Notes: generated by a model not told the origin, from the sequence alone. A stretch of 64,000 nt of DNA from Blasia pusilla (GCA_050084515.1 CM114273.1:9362001-9426000), one strand, 5' to 3'; positions 13,097 through 23,854 are shown, numbered from the stretch's first letter. Made by a program: numbers and translations.

Positions 13097-14155
13097 ATGG
13101 AAGGCTCTCGGCCCTCTTCGCGAGAGCAGCGAGCCGATCGGCGTAGTAAGCAGCAAGAAGAGCAACCCGCTTGGAGACCGCCTGGGTCGTCTCCCGGTCT
13201 TCGTCCTTGTCCGAAGCCGAAGAGCAAGAAGAAAGAAAGGGACAAAGTCTCCACTATGTCCCCTGCCAGTTCGCAGTCGGACAAAGAGTCGTCCTGGGAC
13301 CCCTTTGGGGAGTCAGGGAGCGAGGCGCCGATCAGAGCACCTCGGGCGAAATCGTTACCTCCTCCCTCTCGAGCATCAAGCCCAGGAGCCCGCAGGAGAG
13401 CGGTTCCCATGGCCAACACTAGAAAAACTCTACTAAGGTACCCCACATTTGCTGGGGGACGGCGAGACGATGTGGATAACTTTGTGCTTGAATTCACCCA
13501 TGTCGCAAAAGCCAATGGGGAAGGTGCAGAGGAGGATTTGTTACGAGTCTTTCTAGGCCTGCTCAAGAAGCGAGCAAGCCAGTGGTATGAAGGTCTCGGA
13601 GCGGACGTCACGGAAACCTGGAAAAGGGTCTTGGAATCCTTCCTACATGAGTTCCGCGACCTGGAGTTCGAGGACATGCTTCTTACGAAGCTTCGCGACC
13701 TAAAACAAAGAAAGAAGGAGACCCTCCGGGAATATACCCAAAGGTTCTGGAGCCTGGTGAATAAGCTGGAGCACACGACTACCTCCCAATTGGTAGATTG
13801 GTTTGTGTCCGGCTTGTCCAAAGAAATGGATCGGTACTGCCGGCGAGGCCAACGGGTTTCCCTGGAGGTAGTCATAGCCTCCGCTGAGGCATACGAAGCC
13901 TCAAAGAAGTCCCGCAGAACACAAAGACGGCGTCACCAACGACGAGGGGCGTCGCAGACTAGTGCTTCGTCTGAAGACGAAGCGTCCTCCACAGACACAG
14001 CATCCTCCACGGAGGATACGTCGGAGTCCTCAGACTCGGAGCATGAGGTGAAAGCTAAAAGGAAAGGGAAAAGCAGGCATCATCGCTCCCCCAAGCACCA
14101 GAATAAAACCCGACCAAGCACCAAGCATCGTCCCCAGCGGTCGGAAAGTCGATGA
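13097..14155 (+). CDS. gag: Ty3 Gag, matrix/capsid part
   Basis: Frame of 352 codons. A basic, Ser/Pro-rich N-terminus (residues 1-105) precedes a capsid-like region beginning LRYPTFAGGRRDDVDNFV, with RASQWYEGLG and TLREYTQRFWSLVNKLEH (about residues 115-270). That pattern is typical of plant retrotransposon Gag. The C-terminus is very basic and serine-rich (about 285-352), probably nucleic-acid binding. Its stop overlaps the ATG of the next frame (ATGA at 14152-14155), so the zinc-knuckle region is made separately or by reinitiation or frameshifting. The start could also be the later ATG at MANTRKTLLRYP near 13409. Confidence 0.85.
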   Translation: MEGSRPSSREQRADRRSKQQEEQPAWRPPGSSPGLRPCPKPKSKKKERDKVSTMSPASSQSDKESSWDPFGESGSEAPIRAPRAKSLPPPSRASSPGARRRAVPMANTRKTLLRYPTFAGGRRDDVDNFVLEFTHVAKANGEGAEEDLLRVFLGLLKKRASQWYEGLGADVTETWKRVLESFLHEFRDLEFEDMLLTKLRDLKQRKKETLREYTQRFWSLVNKLEHTTTSQLVDWFVSGLSKEMDRYCRRGQRVSLEVVIASAEAYEASKKSRRTQRRRHQRRGASQTSASSEDEASSTDTASSTEDTSESSDSEHEVKAKRKGKSRHHRSPKHQNKTRPSTKHRPQRSESR

Positions 14156-15615
14156 GTGAGAGGGCGGCAAGGAAGGCCGGCAAGTCGGCCATGGAAGAAC
14201 TCAGTAAACAAATGGCTGAGTTGAAGGTACATTTGGCGGCCCAGAAGGACCCCAGAAGACGACCCGGGCTCATGAGGCCCAACATTTGGTGTAGTAGTTG
14301 TGGAACCCAGGGGCATACTGTACAGGAATGCCCTACTCAGAGGGATCTACGGTGGATCCAGGAAGAGGTCACTATTGAAGAAGGGTGGTATGAATCGGAA
14401 CAGTGGGAAGGATGCTATGCCGTCCAAGCGGTGCCACCCCCAAACCCCGGGAGAAGCTGGATCACGCGGTATGTACCTCCGGAATACGGGGAACAGAGAC
14501 CCTTGAGACAGATTATGGGCGCAGCAACCTTCACGCCACCCATCAAACGAAATTGTTGTTATAACTGCGGCGCAGCGGACCATTGGGCCAACAATTTCCC
14601 AAACCCAAAGCGACCAGTGGGACTCAATCCCTTATGCGGGAACTGCAAGAAGGGCGGACACACTGCCGTAGAATGCCCGGAGCCCAAGGTCCCGCGTTTG
14701 TTGGTCAGATATGTCAACACTCCATCGGCTCAACCAGAGCCCAAAAATGATGTAAATGTACAACTGGTCCGAGTGGAAGAAGTAGTGTCCCCGAGACCAA
14801 AGCGAGTCACTATCAGTGAGGAAGACTCGACCGAAGGGGCCAACGAGGAATCATCGGACTGGCCCAAAGAGTTCCAAGAAACCGTTTTGGCGGTCACCAC
14901 GAGGTCGAAGAGTCAGACCGCGGGGATCCCAAAGGTAAAGAAGGGTGCTTTGTCTTCGCGCGAAGCTAGGGAGCCCAAGATCAAAGCTGTGAACACCTTA
15001 CGTGCCGGGAAGGCCATCCTCAAAGGCGATGTGGACCCGGCCTTTGATCGAAGTCATCCAAGGTACTTCCATCAGGATGTAGAGGACCAGGTTCGTGCTC
15101 AAGTGCGTGAGGACCAGGAACCAGAGGGGAAACAGACCCCAGAGAAGACAAAGGCCAAACCAAGTCCGACAGTCCAAGCCATTGCGACATCACCGCTGGT
15201 CCTAGAAGCTTACGATTTATTGAGGGACTTGGCGTCAACCCCGGCCAACATAACCCTGCTACAGTTGCTAATGGATAACCCAGTATACGGAAAAATTTTG
15301 CAACAGTGGAAAATAAGCCGGAAAAAACCCAGGAAGTTGGCAAAGCATCTGCCAGTGGTGGATCTGTTCCGTATCGAAGTAGAAGACTTGGGAGCCCCAA
15401 AAGTGGAGGTGGAAATTGAGGGCCATACCATTAAGAAGGTCCCCATTGATTCCGGAAGCGGAATTAATATTATGACGGAGCAAACAGCTCGGGCACTAAG
15501 GTATACAGTGTACGAGCCCACAGACAAGTATCTGCGGTTTGCGGATCAATCCAGGAAGAGACCCCTAGGACAGCTCACGCAAATTCCGACCATGCTCGGG
15601 GTCTTTGTTTGTTGA
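14152..15615 (+). CDS. Ty3 zinc-knuckle protein and protease N-terminal part
   Basis: 487 codons overlapping the end of Gag by 4 nt. Zinc knuckles: CSSCGTQGHTVQEC (residues 47-60, intact CCHC), CYNCGAADHWANNFP (final cysteine replaced by F) and CGNCKKGGHTAVEC (intact). The aspartic protease active site IDSGSG is near residue 432. The frame ends in GVFVC and a stop at 15613-15615, in the middle of the protease. The next frame starts with the missing half (MFVDYLVL, then LLIGRPWLYG). The sequence TTTGTTTGTTGAC suggests a 4-bp TGTT duplication; without it GVF-VDYLVL would be continuous. This is most likely a mutation rather than programmed frameshifting. Confidence 0.85.
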   Translation: MSERAARKAGKSAMEELSKQMAELKVHLAAQKDPRRRPGLMRPNIWCSSCGTQGHTVQECPTQRDLRWIQEEVTIEEGWYESEQWEGCYAVQAVPPPNPGRSWITRYVPPEYGEQRPLRQIMGAATFTPPIKRNCCYNCGAADHWANNFPNPKRPVGLNPLCGNCKKGGHTAVECPEPKVPRLLVRYVNTPSAQPEPKNDVNVQLVRVEEVVSPRPKRVTISEEDSTEGANEESSDWPKEFQETVLAVTTRSKSQTAGIPKVKKGALSSREAREPKIKAVNTLRAGKAILKGDVDPAFDRSHPRYFHQDVEDQVRAQVREDQEPEGKQTPEKTKAKPSPTVQAIATSPLVLEAYDLLRDLASTPANITLLQLLMDNPVYGKILQQWKISRKKPRKLAKHLPVVDLFRIEVEDLGAPKVEVEIEGHTIKKVPIDSGSGINIMTEQTARALRYTVYEPTDKYLRFADQSRKRPLGQLTQIPTMLGVFVC

Positions 15616-16936
15616 CTACTTAGTCTTGCAACCCCTGACCACCACGGGCTATCCTTTGCTCATCGGAAGACCCTGGCTGTATGGCGCGAGGGTGACTACG
15701 GATTGGAAAAGGCGACGTTTCACCTTCCAGGCGCCGAATCAGGTCTCGAAGCGGCTCATCAAGCTGTCGTGGAAATCAAGACCACCCCAAGGAGAGACGC
15801 CACTGACTCACGACGGCTATACGTCAGATCAAGACCACACAACCGCTACGGAGTCCTCATCCCAGGTGTATTATTTAGAATGTTACGAAATAGACGAGGA
15901 GTCGGTACCCTCCAAGCTGAGGTTGACCCGAGAGGAAGAGAAGCTAGGTCATAGGACCTTCCAATTTACAAAGAACATGGTTCAAGAGCAGGACTACGTC
16001 CAGGTCGTTATTGCAGATCAAAAGTCTCTACGCCTTTCGGCGGATTTGTCTCCCACCACACTTATGAAGTATAAAAGACTACTGTTTGAGTATTTGGATG
16101 TCTTTGCATACTCCATGGATGAAATGACAGGCATTCCCGCACGGTATGGTGAACACCAAATTGATCTTAAAGAAGGGGCGGTCCCGGTACGAATGCGACA
16201 CTATCGATTGAATCCAAAGTACTCATTGTTAGTCAAGGACGAGATCGACCAGCGTCTCGAGGCAGGAATAATCTATCCGGTGTTAAGCAACGAGTGGGTA
16301 TCGCCCATCGTAATTGTACCTAAAAAACAAACGGGGAAAATCCGAGTGTGCCAGGACTATCGGAAATTAAATGCTGCCACCTTAAAAGACCACCATCCTC
16401 TACCTTTCACTGACAGTATTTTGGATAAAGTGGCCGGGCACGAGCGTTATACTTTCTTGGACAGATATTCGGGTTATAACCAAGTATCCATACGAGAAAA
16501 GGATCGTCCCCTCACCACGTTCACTACGGACTGGGGAACTTTCACATATCGCGTAATGCCTTTTGGGTTATGCAATGCCCCAGCTACTTTCCAACGGATG
16601 ATGATCTCCATCTTCCAGGAGTATTTGAGGAAGTTCGTGGAAATCTTTTTGGACGATTTTTGTATCTTCAGCACAGAGGCTGAACATCTGGAAAAGTTAG
16701 AGTTAACACTCGGGCGCTGTCGCGAAGTGCATTTGTCCCTTCATCCGGACAAATCGTATATTGCTATGAAACAAGGAATTCTGCTGGGACACAGAGTGTC
16801 GGCTCAAGGAATTGAGGTCAACAAGGCCAAGGTGGATATTATCGTCGCATTGGAACCACCTACTAATCTCCGGGAATTGAGAGGATTCTTGGGACACGTC
16901 GGGTACTATCACAGATTATTAAAGATTATGCGGTAA
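15605..16936 (+). CDS. pol: Ty3 protease C-terminal part and reverse transcriptase
   Basis: Continues the protease (LLIGRPWLYG) and then carries RT: VSPIVIVPKKQTGKIRVCQD, LPFTDSILDKVAG, YTFLDRYSGYNQV (first catalytic Asp), TYRVMPFGLCNAPATFQRMM and the active-site block FLDDFCIFS (16650-16676), where FLDD takes the usual YxDD place. All three catalytic aspartates are present. The frame ends at 16936 because one base has been lost near 16923 (expected LLKDYAVKVGAP; seen LLKIMR-stop). RNase H resumes in the next frame. Confidence 0.9.
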   Translation: MFVDYLVLQPLTTTGYPLLIGRPWLYGARVTTDWKRRRFTFQAPNQVSKRLIKLSWKSRPPQGETPLTHDGYTSDQDHTTATESSSQVYYLECYEIDEESVPSKLRLTREEEKLGHRTFQFTKNMVQEQDYVQVVIADQKSLRLSADLSPTTLMKYKRLLFEYLDVFAYSMDEMTGIPARYGEHQIDLKEGAVPVRMRHYRLNPKYSLLVKDEIDQRLEAGIIYPVLSNEWVSPIVIVPKKQTGKIRVCQDYRKLNAATLKDHHPLPFTDSILDKVAGHERYTFLDRYSGYNQVSIREKDRPLTTFTTDWGTFTYRVMPFGLCNAPATFQRMMISIFQEYLRKFVEIFLDDFCIFSTEAEHLEKLELTLGRCREVHLSLHPDKSYIAMKQGILLGHRVSAQGIEVNKAKVDIIVALEPPTNLRELRGFLGHVGYYHRLLKIMR

Positions 16937-16938
16937 AA

Positions 16939-17526
16939 GTGGGAGCTCCTACTGCATTACTTAAAAATACCATCGAATGGGAGTGGACACCAGCGTGCCA
17001 AGCGGCATTTGACACCTTAAAAGATGCATTGCAAAAAGCTCCTGTACTTCGGTCCCCCGATTGGACCAAACCCTTCCACGTATATGTGGACACATCCTCA
17101 TTTGCCATTGGAGTAGTGCTCAGCCAATTGGATGAGAACAAACATGACTTTCCGATTTACTACGCCGGCCGACAACTATCGGCAGCGGAGCAGAAATATA
17201 CAACTATCAAACGAGAGGCGTTAGGCATGGTCTTCTTGTGTAAAAAGTTCCGACACTATTTATTAGGGTACGAATTTGTCTTCCATGTTGATCATTTTGC
17301 ACTCAGACCCTTAATGGTGAAAGCAGACCTGTCACGGCGCATTGCATGGTGGATCTTGTTGCTACAAGAATTCACATTCGATGTTGTGACCCGTGCCGGC
17401 AAGGTGCATACCAATGTAGATTTTCTTTCCCGGTTGAGGATGACAAACGCGGACCTCACCCAATCCATCGATGATACCTTTCCCGATGAAGACTTGTTCC
17501 AGATAACACAGGAACATTTGAGCTAG
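16939..17526 (+). CDS. pol: Ty3 RNase H domain
   Basis: The connection and RNase H part of Pol, shifted from the RT frame by the one-base loss near 16923. Motifs: PFHVYVDTSSFAIGVVLSQ (first Asp), YYAGRQLSAAEQKYTTIKRE (Glu), and HVDHFALRPL; the end is VHTNVDFLSRL. A stop (TAG at 17524-17526) follows EHLS, after which the same frame continues (SFYEDILRFLMT) into integrase. In an intact element this would be one Pol polyprotein. Confidence 0.88.
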   Translation: MGAPTALLKNTIEWEWTPACQAAFDTLKDALQKAPVLRSPDWTKPFHVYVDTSSFAIGVVLSQLDENKHDFPIYYAGRQLSAAEQKYTTIKREALGMVFLCKKFRHYLLGYEFVFHVDHFALRPLMVKADLSRRIAWWILLLQEFTFDVVTRAGKVHTNVDFLSRLRMTNADLTQSIDDTFPDEDLFQITQEHLS

Positions 17527-17544
17527 TCTTTTTATGAGGATATT

Positions 17545-18800
17545 TTGCGTTTTCTAATGACTCTGCGACTTCCTACCCCGATGACAGCAGAAGAACGCGC
17601 AGTTTTCTTACATCAAATAGGACCATATGAGATTTGTCAAGGGGTCCTATTCAAATTAGGTGCTGATGAAGAGTATCGACGATGCTTGGAAGCAGAAGAA
17701 GTCCCCCAGGTCATCAGAGCCCTGCATATGGCTGATTCTGGTGGACACTATGCGGTAAAAAATACCGTTAAGAAAATTTTGGCCGCACGTTATTGGTGGC
17801 CAACTATGTACAAAGACGTAGGTAATTTTATTTGGAGTTGTGATGCCTGTCAAAGAGCAGGTCGACCCACGACAACTACGCGGTGGCCTTTGGTCCCCAT
17901 CATGCCCCGAGCTCCTTTTGGAAAATGGGGCATTGACTTTGTGGGCCCTATCTCCCGGCCACTCGCCAAACCCGGCGGAAGTATATTCTTATCGCCACTG
18001 ACTATTGTACTAAGATGGTCAAAGCGGTAGCCACGCGAAAAGTTGACAGTGAAGCAGTGGCTAAGTTTTTATACGAGATGATTATCACCCGTTATGGTTG
18101 TCCGTTGGAACTAGTGAGTGACCGTGGCACGCACTTCCTGAACCAGACTATTGAGTCTCTCACTTCCCACTTTCTCATTAAGCATCGGAAAACCACTCCC
18201 TACAACCCTAAAGCCAACGGGTTGATGGAAAAATCTAACGGCCTCATTTTCCGAATATTGAATCGATTAACAGTAACATATTCCTATGATTGGGACACGA
18301 AAATTTCCGCGGCATTATGGGCATACCGAAGAGCTGAGAAGGTTACTAAAAAATACACCCCGTTCTTCTTGAATTACGGCGTGCATCCCTTAACACCTAT
18401 TCAATGGGCTTTGCCCACTTATCGGGTATTGGAGGGAACAAGAACGGAGGCTGTGGGCGAAGTTCTCGAACACAGGAATGAGACCTTGGTTGCGTTGGAA
18501 GAGGCACGCATGCTCGCGTTACGCCGGACAGCCCAGGTGCAAAAAGAACGTAAAAAACGTTACGATCGACATCTCCGGCCACAATCTATCAGTGTTGGAG
18601 ACTTAGTGCTACTGTATGATAACCGGCGACTAAAGTTCCCCGGAAAATGAAAATTAAATTGGATGGGACCCTACCGGGTATTGGCCATCTATGATAATGG
18701 ATCCCTACAGTTAGAAACCTTACAGGGAGAATCCCTGCCCACTCGAGTCAATGGCATGCATGTGCGCCGTTATTATGAGCCCGAACCTTATGCAGACTAA
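17545..18800 (+). pseudogene. pol: Ty3 integrase, frameshifted
   Basis: First frame 17545-18030: HHCC zinc domain (HMADSGGHYAVKN, then CDACQ) and the start of the catalytic core (GKWGIDFVGPIS, first Asp). A base is missing near 17990 (GGSIFL then a shift), and the core resumes in the frame 18015-18650 with KMVKAVATRK, LVSDRGTHFLN (second Asp) and NGLMEKSNG (Glu). The C-terminal domain VGDLVLLYDNRRLKFPGK meets a TGA at 18648, yet the same frame goes on (WMGPYRVLAIYDNGSLQLE, RRYYEPEP) to 18800. The DDE triad is complete, but the gene is broken by one frameshift and one stop. Confidence 0.88.
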
Positions 18801-19018
18801 AACAGGAGGAAGGGGGTAGGCGAACGCTCCGTGCTTCGTGAAGCAGCGAACCACCAAAGTTCAAGACATCCTGGAGCTTCGCGAAGCGCACAAAGTAGGG
18901 GGAGCGTGGCAAAGACGCGAAGTGCCAACCTTCTTGTTACAGCCCCGGCGCCACGACCAAGAACGGACAGGGGGAGCAGACTATAAGAGCGTTCCGTCGT
19001 AACCAAGCGGGTATTTTC

Positions 19019-20620
19019 ATGGACAGGATCACCACAAAGTTGCGTAGCAGACCAAAGCGGGGTGTCCATCGAGATCAACCTAGCAACATGCCTCGCGAAG
19101 ACTCCATGCCCATTCTGCGAAGCGCGGCAATGCCGATGGTCAAGCTGTCACCGGAGCTGGTCGAAGCGCTAGAGGAGCGATCGTTGGCAACTTTCTTTCA
19201 AGCCAACTGGACCTTGACATCCAGAGAACTCCTTGGCGAGCTTCGCTCTTCGTCTGCCGTAGCCAAGTTTTGAAAGAAGGGTCTTCGCTATCGAGCTCAA
19301 CCCCAAAAATGGACGGTGGATGACTGGAGAGCAACTTATCTGCTCCCGGCTGCGCCAGAGTACGAGTATGACACGAAGTTGCTAGTAAAGCATGAAGATC
19401 TCTTAGCACTCGGCTGTGTCACGTTTGAGCGCCTGGGCAGGAATGGCTACAAGGCTACGTCACTCTTCCCGCCCGTCTTTGGTCAGTTTTGCAAACATTT
19501 GATGACTCTATTTTATCCCGCTCGTTCTTACTATCTGACGAACAAGCTCGTGAAGATGTGCTACATCATCTGGAATCAGCACTTGGAACCCGAAGCCCCA
19601 GGAGTCGACTTTGCTTCTTTTGTGGACAGGCACATACGAGCAATGGTGGAAGTGCTTCATCCAAGCACGAAGTCCTTCCTATCTCCTTTCTTGATCCATC
19701 TTTATATTCACAAGCAGGAATTGACAACAGATGAGGCGTTAGATTGGTCGCAAGTTACCCCCGTCCGACTACCACGGAAAGGCGCAACTGGTACCATGGG
19801 TAGCCACAAAGTCACACCGCCCTCCGAAGCACCTCAGCAACATCCTCATACTTCGGCTTTAAAGAAAGACGAAGACACCAACGAAATGCCACGGCCAAAG
19901 CGTGGCCGAGTCAATTTTGAAACACCCTCGGCCCCAGAACCCGTCAATCAAGAGGACTCCGACGAGACACTGCGGGCAAGTGATCACCAACCTGCACTTC
20001 GTCTCATGTCACAGACGGTTCAGTTAGCTTCGCAGATCAAGGAAGCTTCGCACTTCATTGACAAGTATCGGCATCAAATACGGCGTGTTCACACCGAATT
20101 CAAGAAGTTGGCCATCCAGCATGCTGAGTCTTCGAAGTTGCTTCAAGAACATCAAGAAACGAACAAAGACTTACTGGCGCAGTGGTCAGAGGCTACAGGT
20201 AGGATCGCAGTATTGGAAGCATAGCAGAAGCTACTCAACGAAGCCCAGATGGACCCGCAAGATGTCAAGGAGCTAGTCGACAAAGCAAGCAAGAATTTCG
20301 AAGAACAGGTGAGCGAGGAAATCGACTATATCAACAAACATTGGAAGCGCCAATTCGACAATCATACCAAGTCTCTTCCAGAAGTTGTACCCACTCTTTC
20401 ACTTACTCTTGAAGAGTTACCATTATTTACTCCATCTGATGTCTTAGTCCTGAACCAAGTCCTAGGGAGTAACTTAGTTGTTAACAAGTCGCGAGAAAGA
20501 ATGCGCAATCATACCCCTAACATTATCAACAAACCTTCTACGATTCACGGTCGTTTTGTGCCTACCCCTGAATTTGATAGTTTAGATAACACTTTTATGG
20601 AGATAGGAGAGACATCATGA
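19019..20620 (+). CDS. Extra ORF between integrase and 3' LTR (two in-frame stops)
   Basis: One reading frame of 534 codons starting MDRITTKLRSRPKRG, interrupted by TGA at 19271 and TAG at 20222. Residues about 60-270 form a globular-looking part with WTLTSRELLGELRSS, WTVDDWRATYLL, LFPPVFGQFCKHLMTLFYP and FVDRHIRAMVEVLHPSTKSF. After a charged, Pro-rich linker, a coiled-coil-like region follows (HFIDKYRHQIRRVHTEFKKL, ESSKLLQEHQETNKDLLAQW). There is no signal peptide or membrane segment, so it does not look like an envelope protein. Athila and Tat elements also carry extra ORFs in this place; the function here is unknown to me. Confidence 0.7.
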
Positions 20621-20646
20621 AGTGTTCGCCGGGGTGGCTCACATTT

Positions 20647-20657
20647 GAGGGAGGGGG
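20647..20657 (+). promoter_or_regulatory. Polypurine tract
   Basis: GAGGGAGGGGG lies two bases before the 3' LTR start, the position of the plus-strand primer in LTR retrotransposons. Confidence 0.85.
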
Positions 20658-20659
20658 TA

Positions 20660-21699
20660 TGTGATACCCACAATTTTGTACTTTGGAAGAAATTTATCTT
20701 TTTATTGAACAAAGACTCTTGTACATTATGGTTTTGATTATTATAAACGAAGCTTAACGAAGCTTAATGAAGCACGAAGAGCGAAGCACGAAGAGCGAAG
20801 CACGAAGAGAATGAAGAATGAAGAGAATGAAGAATGAAGAGCTTCGTCCTCAGGAAATTCAGCGCAGCCAAGCTCAGTATGATTGTGATTCGAACCGGCA
20901 CATAGTTAAAACAGTTAGCCTAGGAAGAAGCGCAACCCTTTGTATCAGATAGACAATTAGGATAATTTTGTTCTCCGGATTCCTAGGGATCATCGGAAAA
21001 GGAACGCACACCATAGATCTAGGTAGTTACAAATATTGAAGAGACACCAACTTCATCAAGAACGCTTCGGATCTTGGAAACGCTCCTACTCTCGAGAATA
21101 TTTAAGAAACAGGACAGAAGCTACAATTATCATTCGCTCATGAAGTCCTTACGCTGTAGGAATGGTCCGAGCAAGAGAGTAGTACCCTCTCGAGCTTGTA
21201 TACACTTTGAAGTCTTCCCATTCTTGATGGAATAATAAACCACTCATTCATTCATTCTGATGTGCGATGCTTACGTTTGGATAGTCTTTTTGGGTCTACA
21301 GCGTGAAGAGTGAAATCAGACAAACCTTTCTCATCAATGGAATAATCAACATGGAGTTGTATGAAATCTGTTTGACAGAGAGTAACCTGCCAAGACGGAT
21401 TGAGTTCCGAAAGTAGGAGAAGCCAACTTTATTGTTGAGATCTTTTTGAGGTTCCTAGATGTCGAGAGAACAATTTGCCTGAGCGTGCTTTAAATTCCAC
21501 TAGAGAGAATTGAAGAAGAAAACATGGGTACTAAGAAAGATCGGAAGATGTTACAAGAATACTACATTTGAATTACATAATCAACCACACTACTTTTACA
21601 ACATAATAATCACTTCATCCTCTCTTTTCATCCAACAATGGTCCTCTTGGGGATCGAACTCTACAAATGACTGTATATTAGAAACTCTTGTACATTACA
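20660..21699 (+). repeat. 3' LTR of the Ty3 element
   Basis: Starts TGTGATACCC, ends TACATTACA. It is shorter than the 5' LTR in the GAAGC-rich tandem repeat region (20740-20840). The rest shows only a handful of differences from the 5' LTR. Confidence 0.9.
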
Positions 21700-22354
21700 C
21701 GTCGCCACCACGTACTTTGGGTTTGGCCGCCACCGTTATTGCGGTTTCATCATCAACCAGTGTTTATTATGGTGTTTGAGTTTTCATTTGATGTTGCTAT
21801 GTTGTGATTGGTAGACACTTGATGAAGATCGAGTACCATGCGTGACGCCCGTAGCCGCAACGTGCCGCTCGTGGCCGCACTGCACCGTCTCGATCGTGGA
21901 GCCGCTCCTTCACTAAGGAGTAGAGCGTGTGAACTCCTGATTGAGGAGGGAATGCCGCCAAGTGCCGCACCCCATTCTCGAGTGCCGTGCCATTTGTAGC
22001 CGTTCCGTGCCGCGAGTGCTGCACCGCACATCGAGGACGTTTGAGCAACGTCAATACAAGAGGAGTACAACTTACTGATTGGAGGAGTTGTCTCCATGAC
22101 CGAGTTGGGGTTGAGATTTGCAATTGCCAAGGAGCGACATCGACATTATTGTCATAGTTGTGGGATGGCCATAGTTGAGGATGGTTTGTCGATGAGACGA
22201 AAGATCAGTGATTTGCTACACCACGCTGCTTGTTGCTGCACAACATACATCTCAATGAGAGAGTGTAGATTGAGTGATCCATGTTTAGTTTGAGTGATTG
22301 AGGGATTACTCGCGAGATTGAGAGTGATCATGTGAGAGGGGCACGAGGGCCATC
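21700..22354 (+). other. Resumed leader of the older Ty3-like element
   Basis: No convincing gene. It lies between the young Ty3 element and the older gag, and the short frames are not supported by similarity. Confidence 0.4.
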
Positions 22355-23505
22355 ATGGCATTCTTTTGGGATTTTGAGAGGCGAGGTGGTGAACCTAAGA
22401 GTAGCTTTGGAGGGTTTACCCGGAGTGGTGCGAGGTTTCGAGGGTCTCCACATGAGAGACCACCTCGATCTCCTTGTGTGTTGTCTTCAAACGAGGGGGA
22501 GTGTATAGAGGAGTGTGTTAGTGATCCACCGTACACATTGAGTGGTCCTACTAGTTGGGCGTACGAGATGGACGACATGGATAGAGGACCGCGTAGGTTT
22601 TCGGGTGTTGTAGGCAATATGGAGCTACACGACTTTATTGCAGAGTTTAGGAGTTGGTGTGACTCACATCGGGCTAGGAACTCTAGAGAGTTCAACCCGT
22701 TTACAGCATGGAATGTTCCAGCATTTAGAGGGGGCGCCCATGGACGATTACCATGAGTTCTCCCACAGATATGCCCATGAGATTGAGGCATGGCGACTCT
22801 ACTATGATCCACTCTATGTGTCATGGACGGAGCCGTTCCCAGATGAGGAGGAGGAGGAGTCAGGAGAGGATACTTCCTCTTCCACTAGTGATGTTTTAGG
22901 AGGGGTCACTCACACTGGAGCAGTTACACCGTCTAGTCGGGTTCATCCCAAGTTCAACCCCGTGGTTGAGTTCTTCGCTGAGTTGACGGCGAGCTACCAC
23001 GGGGTATAGACGGAGAAGTTGCAGAGCATCCACAACTTTGAGAGGCGCCCAGGAGAGAGTTTGCGTGAGGCTTACACTTGGTTGCGCCAATTGATCAACG
23101 TCACTTAGGGGGTGACACAGGCTCAGGCTATCCAGTCATGGTACGCGATGTTGGACCGAACCCTACGGACACGGGTGCGGGAGGGGGTGCTCCTTATGAA
23201 CACCTCCCCTACGTTGAAAGATGTTTTTAGGACCGCCGAGAACATTGAGCGCGACATGGCGGAGGAGAGCGTAGCTACCATGGGTTCTGGGCGAGAGCAG
23301 TCATGATTGTCTGCATCACTAGTGCAGCAACGTGGACTCCGAGATAGGTCAACTATGGCACCACGAGCTCAAGGAGGATACCGAGAGGCCGTGCCACAAA
23401 GACCTGCGCCTTCATATGCGGTTTAGTAGCAACCGCCTACGATTACTTGTTGCTCATGTGGTGGAGCCCATCATCAGTGCGATTGCACTCGTCATGGTCA
23501 TGGAG
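22355..23505 (+). pseudogene. gag: Gag of an older Ty3-like retrotransposon
   Basis: Frames at 22355-22756, 22638-23009 and 23112-23306 together give a Gag-like protein broken by a frameshift near 22740 and stops at about 23007 and 23106. Recognisable blocks are AELTASYHGV, LQSIHNFERRPGESLREAYTWL (the QRPGESL..A.. pattern of plant capsids), AIQSWYAMLDRTLRTRVREG and LKDVFRTAENIERDM. A decayed zinc knuckle (CCSCGGAHHQCDC) is readable near 23448-23490. The sequence then passes at about 23505 into the purine-rich edge of DNA element copy A, so the gag was cut by that insertion. Confidence 0.7.
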
Positions 23506-23854
23506 AGGTGCGGTAAGAGGAGAGGAAGATAGGAAGAGAGGAGAGAGGAGAGAGGAAACTACCTTCAACCGAAAGAGATACATTTTTTTGAAGAGAGGAA
23601 ACTTTTTGTGTGAATTTTTTTGATCAATTATTAAGCAGTCCCACATTTTTTTTTCCTGTTCCATATTTTGGCAACCCATGTGAGTCCGAAGAGTTGCAAA
23701 TTGCACAAAATTTAGAAAACTGAAAAATCAGTGGAATCATAAGTGTGGAACCAATCACTTTTTCCATCCAAGGTCTGGAAAAAATCTATCATTTGCCCTG
23801 GGCAAAATAGAGTTGAAGCTCAAAGTGAAGGTTCTGGAAAAATGAAAGTACAAT
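23506..23854. other. Left margin of element copy A
   Basis: A purine-rich start (repeats of GAGAGG with AAACT), then AT-rich sequence. There is no gene. The run GGTAAGAGGAGAGGAAGA recurs near 25330 (opposite strand) and near 62613. Confidence 0.5.

Larger units (their letters stand above)
11455..21699 (+). mobile_element. Complete Ty3-type LTR retrotransposon (tRNA-Asp primed), 10.2 kb
   Basis: Two direct LTRs (11455-12630 and 20660-21699) both start TGTGATACCC and end TACATTACA. Flanks CATCG (11450-11454) and CGTCG (21700-21704) fit a 5-bp target duplication with one change. Internal order is PBS, gag, zinc knuckles, protease, RT, RNase H, integrase, an extra ORF and a polypurine tract, which is Ty3 order. 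Pol has three frameshifts and two in-frame stops, so this copy is not autonomous, although the LTRs are nearly identical outside one tandem-repeat region. The tRNA-Asp-like primer site and an extra ORF downstream of integrase suggest the Athila/Tat side of plant Ty3 elements; that placement is inference. Confidence 0.93.

Noticed and set aside
12859-13875. A 338-codon minus-strand frame opposite Ty3 gag
   Set aside because: Its Arg/Ser-rich, low-complexity product and its position opposite a supported Gag make it a shadow frame.
15590-15620. Programmed frameshift between zinc-knuckle/protease and RT frames
   Set aside because: The break lies inside the protease, and a simple 4-bp TGTT duplication explains it better than a recoding site.
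19019-20620. Envelope gene in the Ty3 element
   Set aside because: No signal peptide, no membrane-spanning segment and no cleavage-site pattern; the coiled coil alone does not support it.
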